Assembly (NCBI RefSeq): GCF_011493005.1
Contig: NZ_CP049156.1
Coordinates: forward strand, 1,736,001 to 1,800,000
DNA: 64,000 bases
Reading direction: 5' to 3'
DNA from: Caballeronia sp. SBC1
GTDB taxonomy: Bacteria; Pseudomonadota; Gammaproteobacteria; Burkholderiales; Burkholderiaceae
Shown here piece by piece: positions 53,344 to 62,031 of the stretch; within the stretch, counting starts at the first letter, position 1; every line of letters begins with the position of its first letter. The position numbers and the translations under genes are program-made. The notes below the pieces were generated by a model. The model ran no database searches. It saw nothing but the letters and a program-made list of their open reading frames with translations, and was not told the origin of the DNA.

Positions 53344-54237
53344 ATGGAAACGACAACGGATTTCACGGTCGATTATGCGTTGATCGAAGAGATCGCGAAA
53401 ACGCTTTATATCCGCTCGCTGAAGCAACTTCCGCCTGACATCAAGGAGGGCATCGCGAAGCTCGAAGCTGGAGAACGCAACGATACCGCGCGGCGCGTGC
53501 TTGGCACGATGCGTCAGAACATTGTCGTCGCGGAGCAGGCTGACAACCTGTTGTGCCAGGACACCGGGATCCCGATCTACAACGTAACTATCGGGCAGGG
53601 CGTGCAGTTCGACGGCATGCGTCTGAAGGCCGCAATTCGCCGCGGTTGCGAGCGCGCGACACATGAACATCCGCTGCGTTCATCGGTTGTTCATCCGCTC
53701 ACGCGGCATAACGAGCAGAGTTCGTGCGGCGCGGAAGTGCCCGTGATCCACGTCGATTTCGACGATACCCCGGAGACGCTGTCCATCGAGATGATCCCGA
53801 AGGGAAGCGGCTCGGAGAACAACTCGTTTCTTCGCATGGCGATTCCAGCGGAAGGGGTCGACGCCATCCGGCGCTTCGTGATCGACTGTGTGGTCGACGC
53901 AGGCGGTAAGACCTGCCCGCCGACGATTGTCGGCGTGGGAATCGGCGGCACGTCCGACCTGTGCGTGGCGCTCGCGAAGCGCGCGGCTACGCGGCCGCTC
54001 GGCACGCATTGCCACGATGAACACGGTGCGGCGCTCGAGCGCCAGTTGTCGGCTGCCGTCAATCAGTTGGGTGTCGGGCCGCAAGGACTTGGCGGCGACG
54101 CGACGGCATTCGCGGTTCACATCGAGCTGGCTGCCACACACATCACGATGAACCCTGTTGCAGTGAACATGCAATGCCATTCGGCACGGCGGGCGCGTGC
54201 AACCGTGAACGCTCAGGGAGTCGGCTATGGCTACTGA
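53344..54237 (+). CDS. Class I fumarase/tartrate dehydratase-type hydratase, alpha subunit
   Basis: A 297-residue iron-sulfur hydro-lyase subunit. The three likely [4Fe-4S] cysteines are C71 (LCQDTGIPIYN), C191 (GGKTCPPTIVGVGIGG) and C278 (VNMQCHSARRA). Other family motifs are MIPKGSGSENNS and the GGDATAFAVHIE segment. Size and motifs fit FumA/TtdA-type alpha subunits, which add water across the double bond of fumarate-like acids. It lies inside a succinate-dehydrogenase-like operon, so the dehydrogenation product is the likely substrate. Fumarate is the default; 3-sulfoacrylate is proposed from the neighbours. Confidence 0.87.
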   Translation: METTTDFTVDYALIEEIAKTLYIRSLKQLPPDIKEGIAKLEAGERNDTARRVLGTMRQNIVVAEQADNLLCQDTGIPIYNVTIGQGVQFDGMRLKAAIRRGCERATHEHPLRSSVVHPLTRHNEQSSCGAEVPVIHVDFDDTPETLSIEMIPKGSGSENNSFLRMAIPAEGVDAIRRFVIDCVVDAGGKTCPPTIVGVGIGGTSDLCVALAKRAATRPLGTHCHDEHGAALERQLSAAVNQLGVGPQGLGGDATAFAVHIELAATHITMNPVAVNMQCHSARRARATVNAQGVGYGY

Positions 54238-54862
54238 CACGCTGCCGACCGGCACGCATTACACGCTCGACATGCCGGTGAGCGAAGAACAGATTCGTGC
54301 ATTACGCATAGGCGACACGGTCACACTCAACACCACGCTGTTTGGTATCCGCGATGCCACGCAGATCCATATGTTCGACCACAAGCGCACGACCCGGTTC
54401 GATTTGCGCGGCCATGCCGTGATCCATACCGCGCCGAACGTGCGACGGGTTGAGGTGTCTGCACAGAACCCGGCGGGGTACGAACCGGTCTGCGTCGGCA
54501 CGACCACTTCCGCACGCATGGAGCGCTTTACCGCGCCGCTGATGCAAACGTATGGTGTACGGATCGTGATCGGCAAGGGCGGTCTTGGAGCGGCATCGAG
54601 TGCGGCGTTTGTCGAGTTCGGCGGGGTATATCTCGCGATAGTCGGTGGCACGGCGGCGCTCGAGACTACGTGGATTGAACAGATAGAGGACGTGGACCTG
54701 GACGACCTCAATCCCGAATCGCTCTGGCGCTTCAGGATTCGCGACTTCGGCCCGCTGCTCGTCGCCATGGATAGCCACGGCGGCAGTCTCTATACGGCGG
54801 TCCAGCAGAACACGAAAACGCAGCGTGACGCGGTGCTCGCGTCGCTCGGCATCCGAACCTGA
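54227..54862 (+). CDS. Class I fumarase/tartrate dehydratase-type hydratase, beta subunit
   Basis: A 211-residue partner of the alpha subunit, which it overlaps by 11 bp. Motifs of the FumA C-terminal/TtdB domain are LRIGDTVTLNTTLFGIRDATQ, VSAQNPAGYEPVCVGTTTS, IGKGGLGAASSAAF and IVGGTAALETTW. It contributes substrate carboxylate-binding residues in this family. The split into two genes is typical of archaeal and many bacterial class I enzymes. Confidence 0.87.
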   Translation: MATDTLPTGTHYTLDMPVSEEQIRALRIGDTVTLNTTLFGIRDATQIHMFDHKRTTRFDLRGHAVIHTAPNVRRVEVSAQNPAGYEPVCVGTTTSARMERFTAPLMQTYGVRIVIGKGGLGAASSAAFVEFGGVYLAIVGGTAALETTWIEQIEDVDLDDLNPESLWRFRIRDFGPLLVAMDSHGGSLYTAVQQNTKTQRDAVLASLGIRT

Positions 54863-54888
54863 ACATTTAGCATCACGAATCAAAGCCC

Positions 54889-56625
54889 ATGAAACAGCTC
54901 GATACCGACATCCTCATCCTGGGCAGCGGCGGCGCTGGCCTCTTCGCCGCGCTGCACGCGCAGGCCGCGGCGCCGCAATTGCGCATCACCGTGGCCGTGA
55001 AAGGGCTGCTCGGCAAGTGCGGATGTACGCGCATGGTGCAAGGCGGTTACAACGTCGCGCTCGCGCCGGGGGATTCTATCGAGCGGCATTTCATGGACAC
55101 GATCGAGGGCGGGAAGTGGCTCTCGAACCAGGATCTTGCGTGGATGCTGGTGACGGGCGCCATCGAGAGAATTCGCGAACTCGAAAACGAGCTGGGCTGT
55201 TTCTTCGATCGCAATCCCGACGGCTCCGTGAGGCAAAAAGCATTCGCCGGGCAGACCTTCGACCGCACCGTGCACAAGGGCGACCAGACCGGTATCGAGA
55301 TCATCAACCGCCTGGCGGAACAGGTATGGGCGCGGGGTATCGACAGGCTGGAGGAGCATCGGGCCGTGGAGTTCATCCACAGCCGCGACGGCAAGTCGCT
55401 TGCCGGTGTGCTCATGATCGACATGCGCAGCGGCGAGTTCGTGTTCGTGCGCGCGAAGGCCGTGCTGCTAGGAACGGGTGGCGGTCCGACCATGTATCGA
55501 TACCACACGCCCAGCGGTGATAAAAGCTGCGACGGCATGGCAATGGCATTGCGCGCCGGTCTCACGCTGCGTGACATGGAGATGGTGCAGTTCCATCCCA
55601 CGGGGCTGCTTGCCGGCGCGCATACGCGTATGACAGGCACCGTGCTCGAAGAGGGTTTGCGTGGCGCAGGCGGTTACCTGCTCACCGGTGCGGGCGAGCG
55701 TTTCATGCACGCGTACGACTCGCGCGGAGAGCGCGCGACACGCGACGTGGTGTCGCGAAGCATCTTCCGTGAACTGCGCGCCGGACACGCTACGCCCAAC
55801 GGCGGCGTTTATCTGCAGATGCATCACCTCGGCGCCGATAGCGTGCGCAAGCGCTTCAAGGGCATGGTCGAGCGTTGCGAGGATTGCGGTTTCGATCTCG
55901 CGGGAGGTCTGGTCGAAGTCGTGCCGACGGCGCACTACATGATGGGCGGTGTCGTCTTCGAGCCAAGCTGCGCGACCACGTTGACTGGGCTCTTTGTAGC
56001 GGGTGAAGACGCGGGCGGTGTGCACGGCGCGAACCGGCTGGGCGGCAACGGCGTGGCTAATTCGACCGTGTTCGGCGGTATCGCGGGCGACACGCTCGCG
56101 CGCTGGGTGCCGCAGCATGCTGACTACGCTGACATTGATACAGACGCGGTCAACGCAGCGATTGCCCGTTGCAACCGTCCGCTGAACCAACCACGGGGCG
56201 ACCTTGAGGCCATCCGCGATGCACTCTCAGAACTCATGTGGAACGATGTCGGCATTTTGCGCGATGCAAAAAGACTTCAGCGCGCGAAGCAGCAACTCGT
56301 TGAGCTTGAAGCGCAACTTGACCGCACCGGAATCGATGGCCGCGACTTGCGTTTCAACCTCTCATGGCACGACTGGATGAACCTGCGCAACCTGATCCTC
56401 GTGAGTCGCGCGATCACCGAATCCGCGTTGATGCGCGAGAACTCGCGAGGTGCGCATTATCGTGAAGATTTTCCGGAGGCGGGCGCGCTGGAGACGTCCG
56501 AATACATGTGCGTCCGGCTTGAGGGCAACACGTTCGCCACCAGCCGAGAACGCGTTCAGTTCACGCGGGTTCGGCCGGGGGAGTCGCTGATTGAAGAAGA
56601 GAGTTCGGCGGTATCGATGAAATGA
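54889..56625 (+). CDS. Succinate dehydrogenase/fumarate reductase-type flavoprotein subunit, lacking the FAD-linking His
   Basis: A 578-residue FrdA/SdhA-like flavoprotein. The FAD-binding Rossmann motif is ILILGSGGAGLFAALHAQ. Substrate residues expected in the family are present: His236 in QFHPTGL, Glu254/255 in LEEGLRGAGG, the proton-transfer Arg285 in ERATRDVVSR, His349 in PTAHYMMGG and Arg383 in HGANRLGGN. The His that normally carries covalent FAD (in SHTVxAQGG) is replaced by Cys46 in CGCTRMVQGG, so the FAD is probably not covalently linked in the usual way. This sets it apart from the TCA enzyme. It closes the operon, and its 3' end overlaps the converging LysR gene by 70 bp. Confidence 0.87.
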   Translation: MKQLDTDILILGSGGAGLFAALHAQAAAPQLRITVAVKGLLGKCGCTRMVQGGYNVALAPGDSIERHFMDTIEGGKWLSNQDLAWMLVTGAIERIRELENELGCFFDRNPDGSVRQKAFAGQTFDRTVHKGDQTGIEIINRLAEQVWARGIDRLEEHRAVEFIHSRDGKSLAGVLMIDMRSGEFVFVRAKAVLLGTGGGPTMYRYHTPSGDKSCDGMAMALRAGLTLRDMEMVQFHPTGLLAGAHTRMTGTVLEEGLRGAGGYLLTGAGERFMHAYDSRGERATRDVVSRSIFRELRAGHATPNGGVYLQMHHLGADSVRKRFKGMVERCEDCGFDLAGGLVEVVPTAHYMMGGVVFEPSCATTLTGLFVAGEDAGGVHGANRLGGNGVANSTVFGGIAGDTLARWVPQHADYADIDTDAVNAAIARCNRPLNQPRGDLEAIRDALSELMWNDVGILRDAKRLQRAKQQLVELEAQLDRTGIDGRDLRFNLSWHDWMNLRNLILVSRAITESALMRENSRGAHYREDFPEAGALETSEYMCVRLEGNTFATSRERVQFTRVRPGESLIEEESSAVSMK

Positions 56626-57473
56626 CGCTTCACTGCATCGGTGAATGCTTGCCGGGGATGATCGCGCCGTTCAAGCAAACCGACGTGACGCGGCGTGATT
56701 TGCTCGGGGAGCGGCGTGACACGCAAGCCGGACTCGCGGGTCCAGTTCGCGTTGGCAAGCAGGGGCACGATCGATACGCCAAAGCCGCGCCGCACCATCT
56801 CCGAGATGGCCTCTATCGAGTTGAGCTCCATGATTTCATCGCGGGCAAAACCGAGTTGCCGAAGGGCATTGTCGACAAGGACGCCGGTCCACGTATGGCG
56901 GTCGAAGCGGATGAAGGGTTCTTCAAGCAGCGCTTCGATTGAAGCGTCCGGATCATTGGCGGATGAGATGAAAACCATCGGTTCGCTGTACAGCACCGTC
57001 CACTTCAACGCGGCCGGTAACGCAGCGGGTGATTGCGTGACGATAGCCGCATCGAGTTCGCCGTTCTCCACGCGCGCTGCAAAGTCGCTCGACAAACCCG
57101 TGAACAGTTTCAGATCCAGACGCGGATAGCGTTGCTTGAGTTTGAGCATGGCATCGGCGAATGCGCCCATCAGCGAGGAGACGAGGGCGCCAACCCGCAC
57201 GGTGCCCGACAGTTCGCCGGCGTTACCCGTTGCGAGAATCTGCCGATAGTTTGCCACCAGTGTTTCCGCCAGCGGCAGCACTGCGCGGCCCTGCGCGCTG
57301 AGGGATACGGAGCGCGCGGCGCGATCGAAGAGAACCAGATCGAGATCGCGCTCGAGCGAACGCATTTGCAAGCCGACAGCGGCTTGCGTGAGACAGACTT
57401 CGTCGGCGGCGGCAGCGAACGAACCGTGCTTCGCCACTGAGAGAAACGTCACGAAATACCGGATTGCGCTCAC
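56556..57473 (-). CDS. LysR-family transcriptional regulator
   Basis: A 305-residue LysR protein: winged helix in FLSVAKHGSFAAAADEVCLTQAAVGLQMRSLE (positions about 9-40), then a type 2 periplasmic-binding-like effector domain. A GTG start at 57473 follows AAAGGGAG. It begins 12 bp after the TauE gene on the same strand, so it is cotranscribed as the last gene of the ABC-tauE operon. Its C-terminal codons overlap the end of the flavoprotein gene by 70 bp. Confidence 0.88.
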   Translation of the reverse strand: MSAIRYFVTFLSVAKHGSFAAAADEVCLTQAAVGLQMRSLERDLDLVLFDRAARSVSLSAQGRAVLPLAETLVANYRQILATGNAGELSGTVRVGALVSSLMGAFADAMLKLKQRYPRLDLKLFTGLSSDFAARVENGELDAAIVTQSPAALPAALKWTVLYSEPMVFISSANDPDASIEALLEEPFIRFDRHTWTGVLVDNALRQLGFARDEIMELNSIEAISEMVRRGFGVSIVPLLANANWTRESGLRVTPLPEQITPRHVGLLERRDHPRQAFTDAVKRHFIDTAELSSSISDSPGRTRVN

Positions 57474-57485
57474 GACGACTCCCTT

Positions 57486-58244
57486 TCACTGCAGTGCATG
57501 CCGCAGCGACGAACCGAGCAGCGCCACGCCCGACGCGAGCAGCAAGACAAAAAGCATGCGGCGAAACGCGTGCTCCGAGAGGCGCAAATAAAGCCGCGAC
57601 CCGAGCCACGCGAACAGCAACGACGAAGGCATCATCCACGCGAACAGCATAAGCGTCTCAGCAGAGATGAGTCCGTTCACGCTGTACATGACAAGCGTCA
57701 GCGTCTGCATCACGATGAAGAACGTCTGGCAGATCGCGCGTTGCGAATCCTTCGGGTAACCCCGCAACATGCACCATACCGTGGGCGCCGGACCCACGAG
57801 ACCGGCTATTCCCCCAAGGATGCCGCCGATTACGCCGATGCCGCCGTCCGCGAGCATGCTGCGGGTTGCGCTGATAGTGATCGTCGGCAGATTCGCCGCC
57901 AGCAGCATCAGGCCGCAATACACGATCAGCAGCACACCCACCCCCAACCGAAACACAACGGGGTCGAGCCAGGGCAACAACGCCGCCCCAATAGGCACGC
58001 CAATCAGCCCGCCCGCTAGCATGGGTGCGATCAGCTTCACACGGATGCTGCGCCGCACGGTCCCGACCGTCAGCACCTGCCCTCCAAGCGAACCGACCAC
58101 GAGCATCGGCCCGATCATTTGCGGTGGTAGCGTCCACGCCCAGAAGACCATCGCGACAAGCCCGAATGCAAAACCGGCCAGGCCCGAGACGAAGCCCGCG
58201 ATCGCGCTCCCTCCAATCACCAGGAACACGAGGTTGGCGGTCAA
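57486..58244 (-). CDS. TauE/SafE-family sulfite exporter
   Basis: A 252-residue membrane protein with about eight hydrophobic segments and two internal repeats. Family sequence FVSGLAGFAFGLVAMVFW opens the N-terminal half, and GGIGVIGGILGGIAGLVGP starts the second. The start is a TTG at 58244 with CCGGAG upstream; nearby GTG codons are alternatives. Family members export sulfite or sulfoacetate, protecting cells that release sulfite from sulfonates. It follows the ABC permease gene by 22 bp, tying sulfite removal to import by this ABC system. Confidence 0.83.
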   Translation of the reverse strand: MTANLVFLVIGGSAIAGFVSGLAGFAFGLVAMVFWAWTLPPQMIGPMLVVGSLGGQVLTVGTVRRSIRVKLIAPMLAGGLIGVPIGAALLPWLDPVVFRLGVGVLLIVYCGLMLLAANLPTITISATRSMLADGGIGVIGGILGGIAGLVGPAPTVWCMLRGYPKDSQRAICQTFFIVMQTLTLVMYSVNGLISAETLMLFAWMMPSSLLFAWLGSRLYLRLSEHAFRRMLFVLLLASGVALLGSSLRHALQ

Positions 58245-58266
58245 TGCGCGGCGCTCCGGAATCGCA

Positions 58267-59175
58267 TCAGGACTGCATGCCCCAGCGCTGCACCGTATGG
58301 CGTTCCAGTACCCGGAAGATCAGATTCTCGACGGCAAGCCCGATCAGGATCACCGTAAAAAGCCCGGCGAAGACGTTGGCGATATCGAGCATATTCTTGT
58401 TCTCATAGATGAACCATCCGAGCCCGCCCGAGCCCGCACTCACGCCAAACACGAGCTCGGCTGCGATCAACGTGCGCCACGCAAACGCCCAGCCGATCTT
58501 CAGGCCAGTCAGGATGCTCGGGAACGCCGCGGGCACGAGAATCTGCAGCACATAGCGGCCGCCGCGCAAACCGTAGTTCCTGCCGACCATCTTGAGCGTG
58601 TTGCTGACCGAGAGAAAGCCTGAATGTGTGTTCAGCGCCACCGACCACGTGACTGAATGCACCAGTACGAAAATGAGGCTGCCATTGCCCAGGCCGAACC
58701 AGATCAGCGCGAGCGGAAGCAACGCAATCGCGGGCAGCGGATTCAGCATGGACGTCATGGTCTCTAGAAAATCGGTGCCGATGCGCGAAGTGATTGCGGC
58801 CGCAGTGAGGGCAGCGGCGAGCACGATCCCGCAGGCATAACCGATCAGCAATACATGGATCGATGCCCACGCCTTGCCCGGCAACTCGCCGCTTGCAATG
58901 CTCCTGAAGAACGCTTCAATGGTCGCGCTAAAGGTGGGAAACAGCAGCGGATTGTTCAGCCAGCGACCGTAGATCTCCCAGATACCCGCCAGCAGCACGA
59001 GAATCATCAGCTTGCGAATCCATGCCTGGTTGTAGAGCCGTTCGAACAGCGACAGCGGCTTTTCCACCACGCTGAATTCGCGCGTTTCAGCCGGCTCGCG
59101 GACCACTTCGGAGCGTGGCACGACCGCCGCCTGTTTGCGATGACCGGAACCGCCGTGCGTGAGCATGTCAGACAT
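58267..59175 (-). CDS. ABC transporter permease, nitrate/sulfonate/taurine type
   Basis: A 302-residue permease of the SsuC/TauC family with a cytoplasmic N-terminus of about 55 residues and six hydrophobic segments. The EAA-like loop is seen near VSNTLKMVGRNYGLRGGRYV. Its ATG at 59175 overlaps the ATPase gene by 8 bp. It is the second ABC system of this type in the window and differs clearly from TauC. Confidence 0.88.
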   Translation of the reverse strand: MSDMLTHGGSGHRKQAAVVPRSEVVREPAETREFSVVEKPLSLFERLYNQAWIRKLMILVLLAGIWEIYGRWLNNPLLFPTFSATIEAFFRSIASGELPGKAWASIHVLLIGYACGIVLAAALTAAAITSRIGTDFLETMTSMLNPLPAIALLPLALIWFGLGNGSLIFVLVHSVTWSVALNTHSGFLSVSNTLKMVGRNYGLRGGRYVLQILVPAAFPSILTGLKIGWAFAWRTLIAAELVFGVSAGSGGLGWFIYENKNMLDIANVFAGLFTVILIGLAVENLIFRVLERHTVQRWGMQS

Positions 59176-59965
59176 TTTCGGCCCTCTCTATTTCGTCTTC
59201 GAACAGCATGTGCTGGATGCGCTTTTCAAGCGCAATGGCGGCTTCGGGCGTTGCGGCGGTTTCCAGTTCCGCCTTGACCTGACCGGGGTGAGGCGAGAGC
59301 AGCAAGATCCTGCTGCCGACCTTGATAGCCTCGGGAATGGAGTGCGTGACGAACAGCACGGTGAAGCGCGTTTCATCCCAAAGCGCGAGGAGTTCGTCCT
59401 GCATCTTGCGTCGCGTGAGGGCGTCGAGCGCGGCGAACGGTTCGTCCATCAGAAGAATGTCCGGTTCCATTGCCATCCCGCGCGCAATCGCAACGCGCTG
59501 CTTCATGCCGCCCGATAGCGTATGCGGATAGCTGTCGGCGAACGCGGAGAGATTGACCTTGTCGATGTAATGCATCGCACGGTCCTCTATCTCCTTGCCA
59601 TTGAGCCGACGAGACGCCTGCAACGGAAACATCACGTTCTGCCGCACGGTTTTCCACGGCAGCAACTGGTCGAATTCCTGGAACACCATCATCCGGTCTG
59701 GCCCCGGACGCGTGACCGTCTTGCCCTTCAGCGAGATCGTGCCTTCAGTGGGCGCGAGATATCCGCCGACACTCTTGAGCAACGTCGACTTGCCGCAGCC
59801 GGACGGCCCGAGCAGGACGAACCGGTCGCCGCGAAACACTTCGAAGTCCACACGATACGTGGCCATCACGAGTGTCTTTGGCGTCTTGTACTGGAGTGTG
59901 ACGCCGCGTACCGCGAGCAGCGGCGAGGTGTCGGGGTAGGGGGCGGTATCTGGCGCAGCGCGCAT
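59168..59965 (-). CDS. ABC transporter ATP-binding protein, nitrate/sulfonate/taurine type
   Basis: A 265-residue ABC ATPase: Walker A GPSGCGKST, signature LSGGMKQR, Walker B LLMDEPFAALDA, switch His in LFVTHSIPEA. It overlaps the permease gene and starts two bases from the end of the binding-protein gene, so the three are tightly coupled. Confidence 0.9.
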   Translation of the reverse strand: MRAAPDTAPYPDTSPLLAVRGVTLQYKTPKTLVMATYRVDFEVFRGDRFVLLGPSGCGKSTLLKSVGGYLAPTEGTISLKGKTVTRPGPDRMMVFQEFDQLLPWKTVRQNVMFPLQASRRLNGKEIEDRAMHYIDKVNLSAFADSYPHTLSGGMKQRVAIARGMAMEPDILLMDEPFAALDALTRRKMQDELLALWDETRFTVLFVTHSIPEAIKVGSRILLLSPHPGQVKAELETAATPEAAIALEKRIQHMLFEDEIERAENV

Positions 59966-59966
59966 G

Positions 59967-60986
59967 TCAGCTTCCTTGCAGGGATTGAGTGACGGGAAAA
60001 AACATGTCCTTCCACGATTGCGGTTTGGACTTGATAAGTCCCGTGCGCGCCATGAAGTCGGCGTATTTAATGGTGTTCTGGGGGACCGTGGTGAAGGACA
60101 CGTCGGGCGAGGAAATCATCTTCTCCACTTCATCCACCGTGCTTTTTTCCTTCGATATCCGCAGGTACGCAACCGCCGCCGCATGCTTGTCCCGGTTGAT
60201 CCACGCTTCCGATTCATTGAGTGCATCCATGAACGCTTTTACGAGTTTCGGGTTCTCGTTATAAAAGCGTGCCGTGCACCAGACCAGGTTGAAGCTCGAC
60301 TTGCCGCCGAGCACGTCATAGGAGTTGAGCACGGTATGCACGTTCGGTTTTTGCAGCTCCTGTTCCTGGAACGGCGGCGAGCCGAAGTGCGCTGTGACTT
60401 CGCTGCTGCCCGACATCAACGCCTGCTGCGCGTCCGGGTGAGAGAGCGAGACCGTGTACTTGTCGAGTTGCCCCTGATTGCCCGTACCGAACGCTTTTTC
60501 CGCAGCCATTTGCAGCGTGATTGCCTGGATGGATACCTTGGCCGCCGGCAGCGCGATCTTGTCCTGACCTGTGAAGTCCTTGAGGGTCTTCACTTTTGCA
60601 TTGGTCGTATTTAACAGCAGCGGCATGGAGTTGATCGCCGCCAACGCCTTCACTTCGACCGGCGTTCCCTGCGTGCGCGACCACAACAACACAAGCGGCG
60701 CAACGCCTCCCGAGGCGATCTGCAGCGAGTTGGAGAGCAGGGCGTCGTTCATCACGTTGCCGCCCGCGAACTCCACCCATGAGACCTTGAGGCCGGTGAT
60801 ACCGGCTTGCGCGGCATGTTTTTCGAAGAGCTTCTGGTCCTGCATGATCATGAGCGGCAGATAACTGACCCCGTATTGCCGCGCGATCTTCACTTCGCTC
60901 AGTTCCGCGCGGGCAGTCCCTGTCGCGAGCGTGGCAGAGAGCGCGCACGCTACGCCGATCATTCGAAAGAATCTTTTCACGTTCAT
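59967..60986 (-). CDS. ABC transporter substrate-binding protein, NMT1/SsuA-like
   Basis: A 339-residue periplasmic binding protein with a Sec signal (residues 1-27, cleavage after ARA). The mature part shows the NMT1/THI5-like pattern: VKIARQYGVSYLPLMIMQDQ, LQIASGGVAPLVLLWSRTQG and SGSSEVTAHFGSPPFQ. It is the first gene of the operon binding protein, ATPase, permease, TauE, LysR. Linkage to TauE and divergence from suyAB argue for a sulfonate ligand such as 3-sulfopropanoate or 3-sulfolactate, which is inference. Confidence 0.87.
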   Translation of the reverse strand: MNVKRFFRMIGVACALSATLATGTARAELSEVKIARQYGVSYLPLMIMQDQKLFEKHAAQAGITGLKVSWVEFAGGNVMNDALLSNSLQIASGGVAPLVLLWSRTQGTPVEVKALAAINSMPLLLNTTNAKVKTLKDFTGQDKIALPAAKVSIQAITLQMAAEKAFGTGNQGQLDKYTVSLSHPDAQQALMSGSSEVTAHFGSPPFQEQELQKPNVHTVLNSYDVLGGKSSFNLVWCTARFYNENPKLVKAFMDALNESEAWINRDKHAAAVAYLRISKEKSTVDEVEKMISSPDVSFTTVPQNTIKYADFMARTGLIKSKPQSWKDMFFPVTQSLQGS

Positions 60987-61342
60987 TGCTGACGACCCTG
61001 TGGGTTGTGAAAGCGCCAGTCAGGCGCGCAAGCAAAGCGGGAGTCAAGACGTAATCAAGGCGCTACTCAAGACGCGAGCGGACGGCCTTTCATTCGCGGA
61101 GGATGGTTGATCGCACAGAGGATCTGAAGCGGACCGAACGTGATGACTGATGACGCGCGGGTGCGAAAGCAGCCCACGGATGAAGGGACAGGTGCAAGCG
61201 TCATGCGTGTCTCCTGTTGCCGGTCGTGTCTCTTGGAGCGCATGTCTTGAGCTCAATGCACGCCCGCTTTTTCGCTCATTCCGGTCACATGTTTCTTGTG
61301 CGTCCGGAACCGTACTACGGAACAGATCAAAACCCTGTGTTA

Positions 61343-61360
61343 TTTAGGTCATCTGTATGA
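61343..61360 (-). promoter_or_regulatory. CATACAGATGACCTAA element facing the ABC-tauE operon
   Basis: On the minus strand it reads TCATACAGATGACCTAAA. It matches the suyA copy in 14 of 15 core bases and is oriented the same way relative to its operon. Confidence 0.55.
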
Positions 61361-61467
61361 GTTCGAAGTCTATGCGATGAATTCCGTGAAAGCAAATTGG
61401 GGGAAACGCGGCATTTATCCGACCCCTTTTGAAAAAGCGTGTACTAATGGAAAACACTCATCCAACA

Positions 61468-61484
61468 CATATAGATGACCTAGT
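61468..61484 (+). promoter_or_regulatory. CACATATAGATGACCTA element upstream of suyA
   Basis: Its first 13 bases are identical to 51615-51627 before the reductase/hydratase operon. It ends one base before the -35 hexamer of the suyA promoter, a typical activator or repressor position. Confidence 0.6.
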
Positions 61485-61485
61485 T

Positions 61486-61514
61486 GACATCGATATATCT
61501 GCCGCCTAATATCG
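61486..61514 (+). promoter_or_regulatory. Sigma-70 promoter of suyAB
   Basis: TTGACA, a 17-bp spacer and TAATAT, a close match to the consensus, 74 bp upstream of the suyA ATG. Confidence 0.7.
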
Positions 61515-61587
61515 ATTCAACGCAGCGTACTTGGCTCGCTGCCCGCGCGGGACGCACACCGCTTTCAACACACGAACGGAGACGCTA

Positions 61588-61932
61588 ATGAGCAATCCCA
61601 CGGCAGACATCAACAGCACGGCAGAGGCGGGTACAGCGCCCGAGCGCACGACTATTCATATCGTGTTGCATGAGGCGAAAGACACAGTCGGCGTGGCTGT
61701 TGTCGAGGGCATCAAGGCGGGAACGCAGCTCAACGCGTGGATCATGGACGACGATGAAATTGTGACGTTCCCGGCCAAGCAGGACATTCCTATCGGCCAT
61801 AAGGTCGCGCTAAAGGACATGGCTGTCGGCGACACGGTCTTCAAGTACGGCGTAGATATAGGCAAGGTGGTCGCACCCATCAGCGCCGGCGAACACGCTC
61901 ATGTGCACAACATCAAGACCAAGCGCTGGTAG
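61588..61932 (+). CDS. suyA: Sulfolactate sulfo-lyase small subunit SuyA
   Basis: A 114-residue SAF-domain protein: HIVLHEAKDTVGVAVVEGIK, then QDIPIGHKVALKDMAVGDTV and a C-terminal AGEHAHVHNIKTKRW. This corresponds to the N-terminal domain of UxaA-type dehydratases as a separate subunit, the known form of SuyA. The ATG at 61588 follows CGGAGAC. With SuyB it eliminates sulfite from (R)-3-sulfolactate to give pyruvate. It is preceded by a strong promoter and a shared operator-like element. A sugar-acid dehydratase small subunit would look similar, but the sulfonate context favours SuyA. Confidence 0.85.
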   Translation: MSNPTADINSTAEAGTAPERTTIHIVLHEAKDTVGVAVVEGIKAGTQLNAWIMDDDEIVTFPAKQDIPIGHKVALKDMAVGDTVFKYGVDIGKVVAPISAGEHAHVHNIKTKRW

Positions 61933-62031
61933 CCGGCCGGCACGCGCCACGCCGATGCGTGACATTGCCCGATCTTATTCCCGGAATTGAACCGGGCTGA
62001 ACCAAACGACGAACCGAACGAGAGACACACC

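Larger units (their letters stand above)
60987..61587. other. 601-bp divergent control region between the ABC-tauE operon and suyAB
   Basis: No gene is supported here. It carries two copies of the element CATAYAGATGACCTA in opposite orientations, each pointing toward its own operon, and a near-consensus promoter for suyA. The stretch 61330-61520 is markedly AT-richer than the surrounding coding DNA. Confidence 0.6.

Noticed and set aside
51847..56625. Ordinary TCA-cycle succinate dehydrogenase and fumarase
   Set aside because: Gene order with the hydratase interleaved, the missing FAD-linking His, the GntR control and sulfonate neighbours argue for a specialised paralogue, although this is not excluded biochemically.
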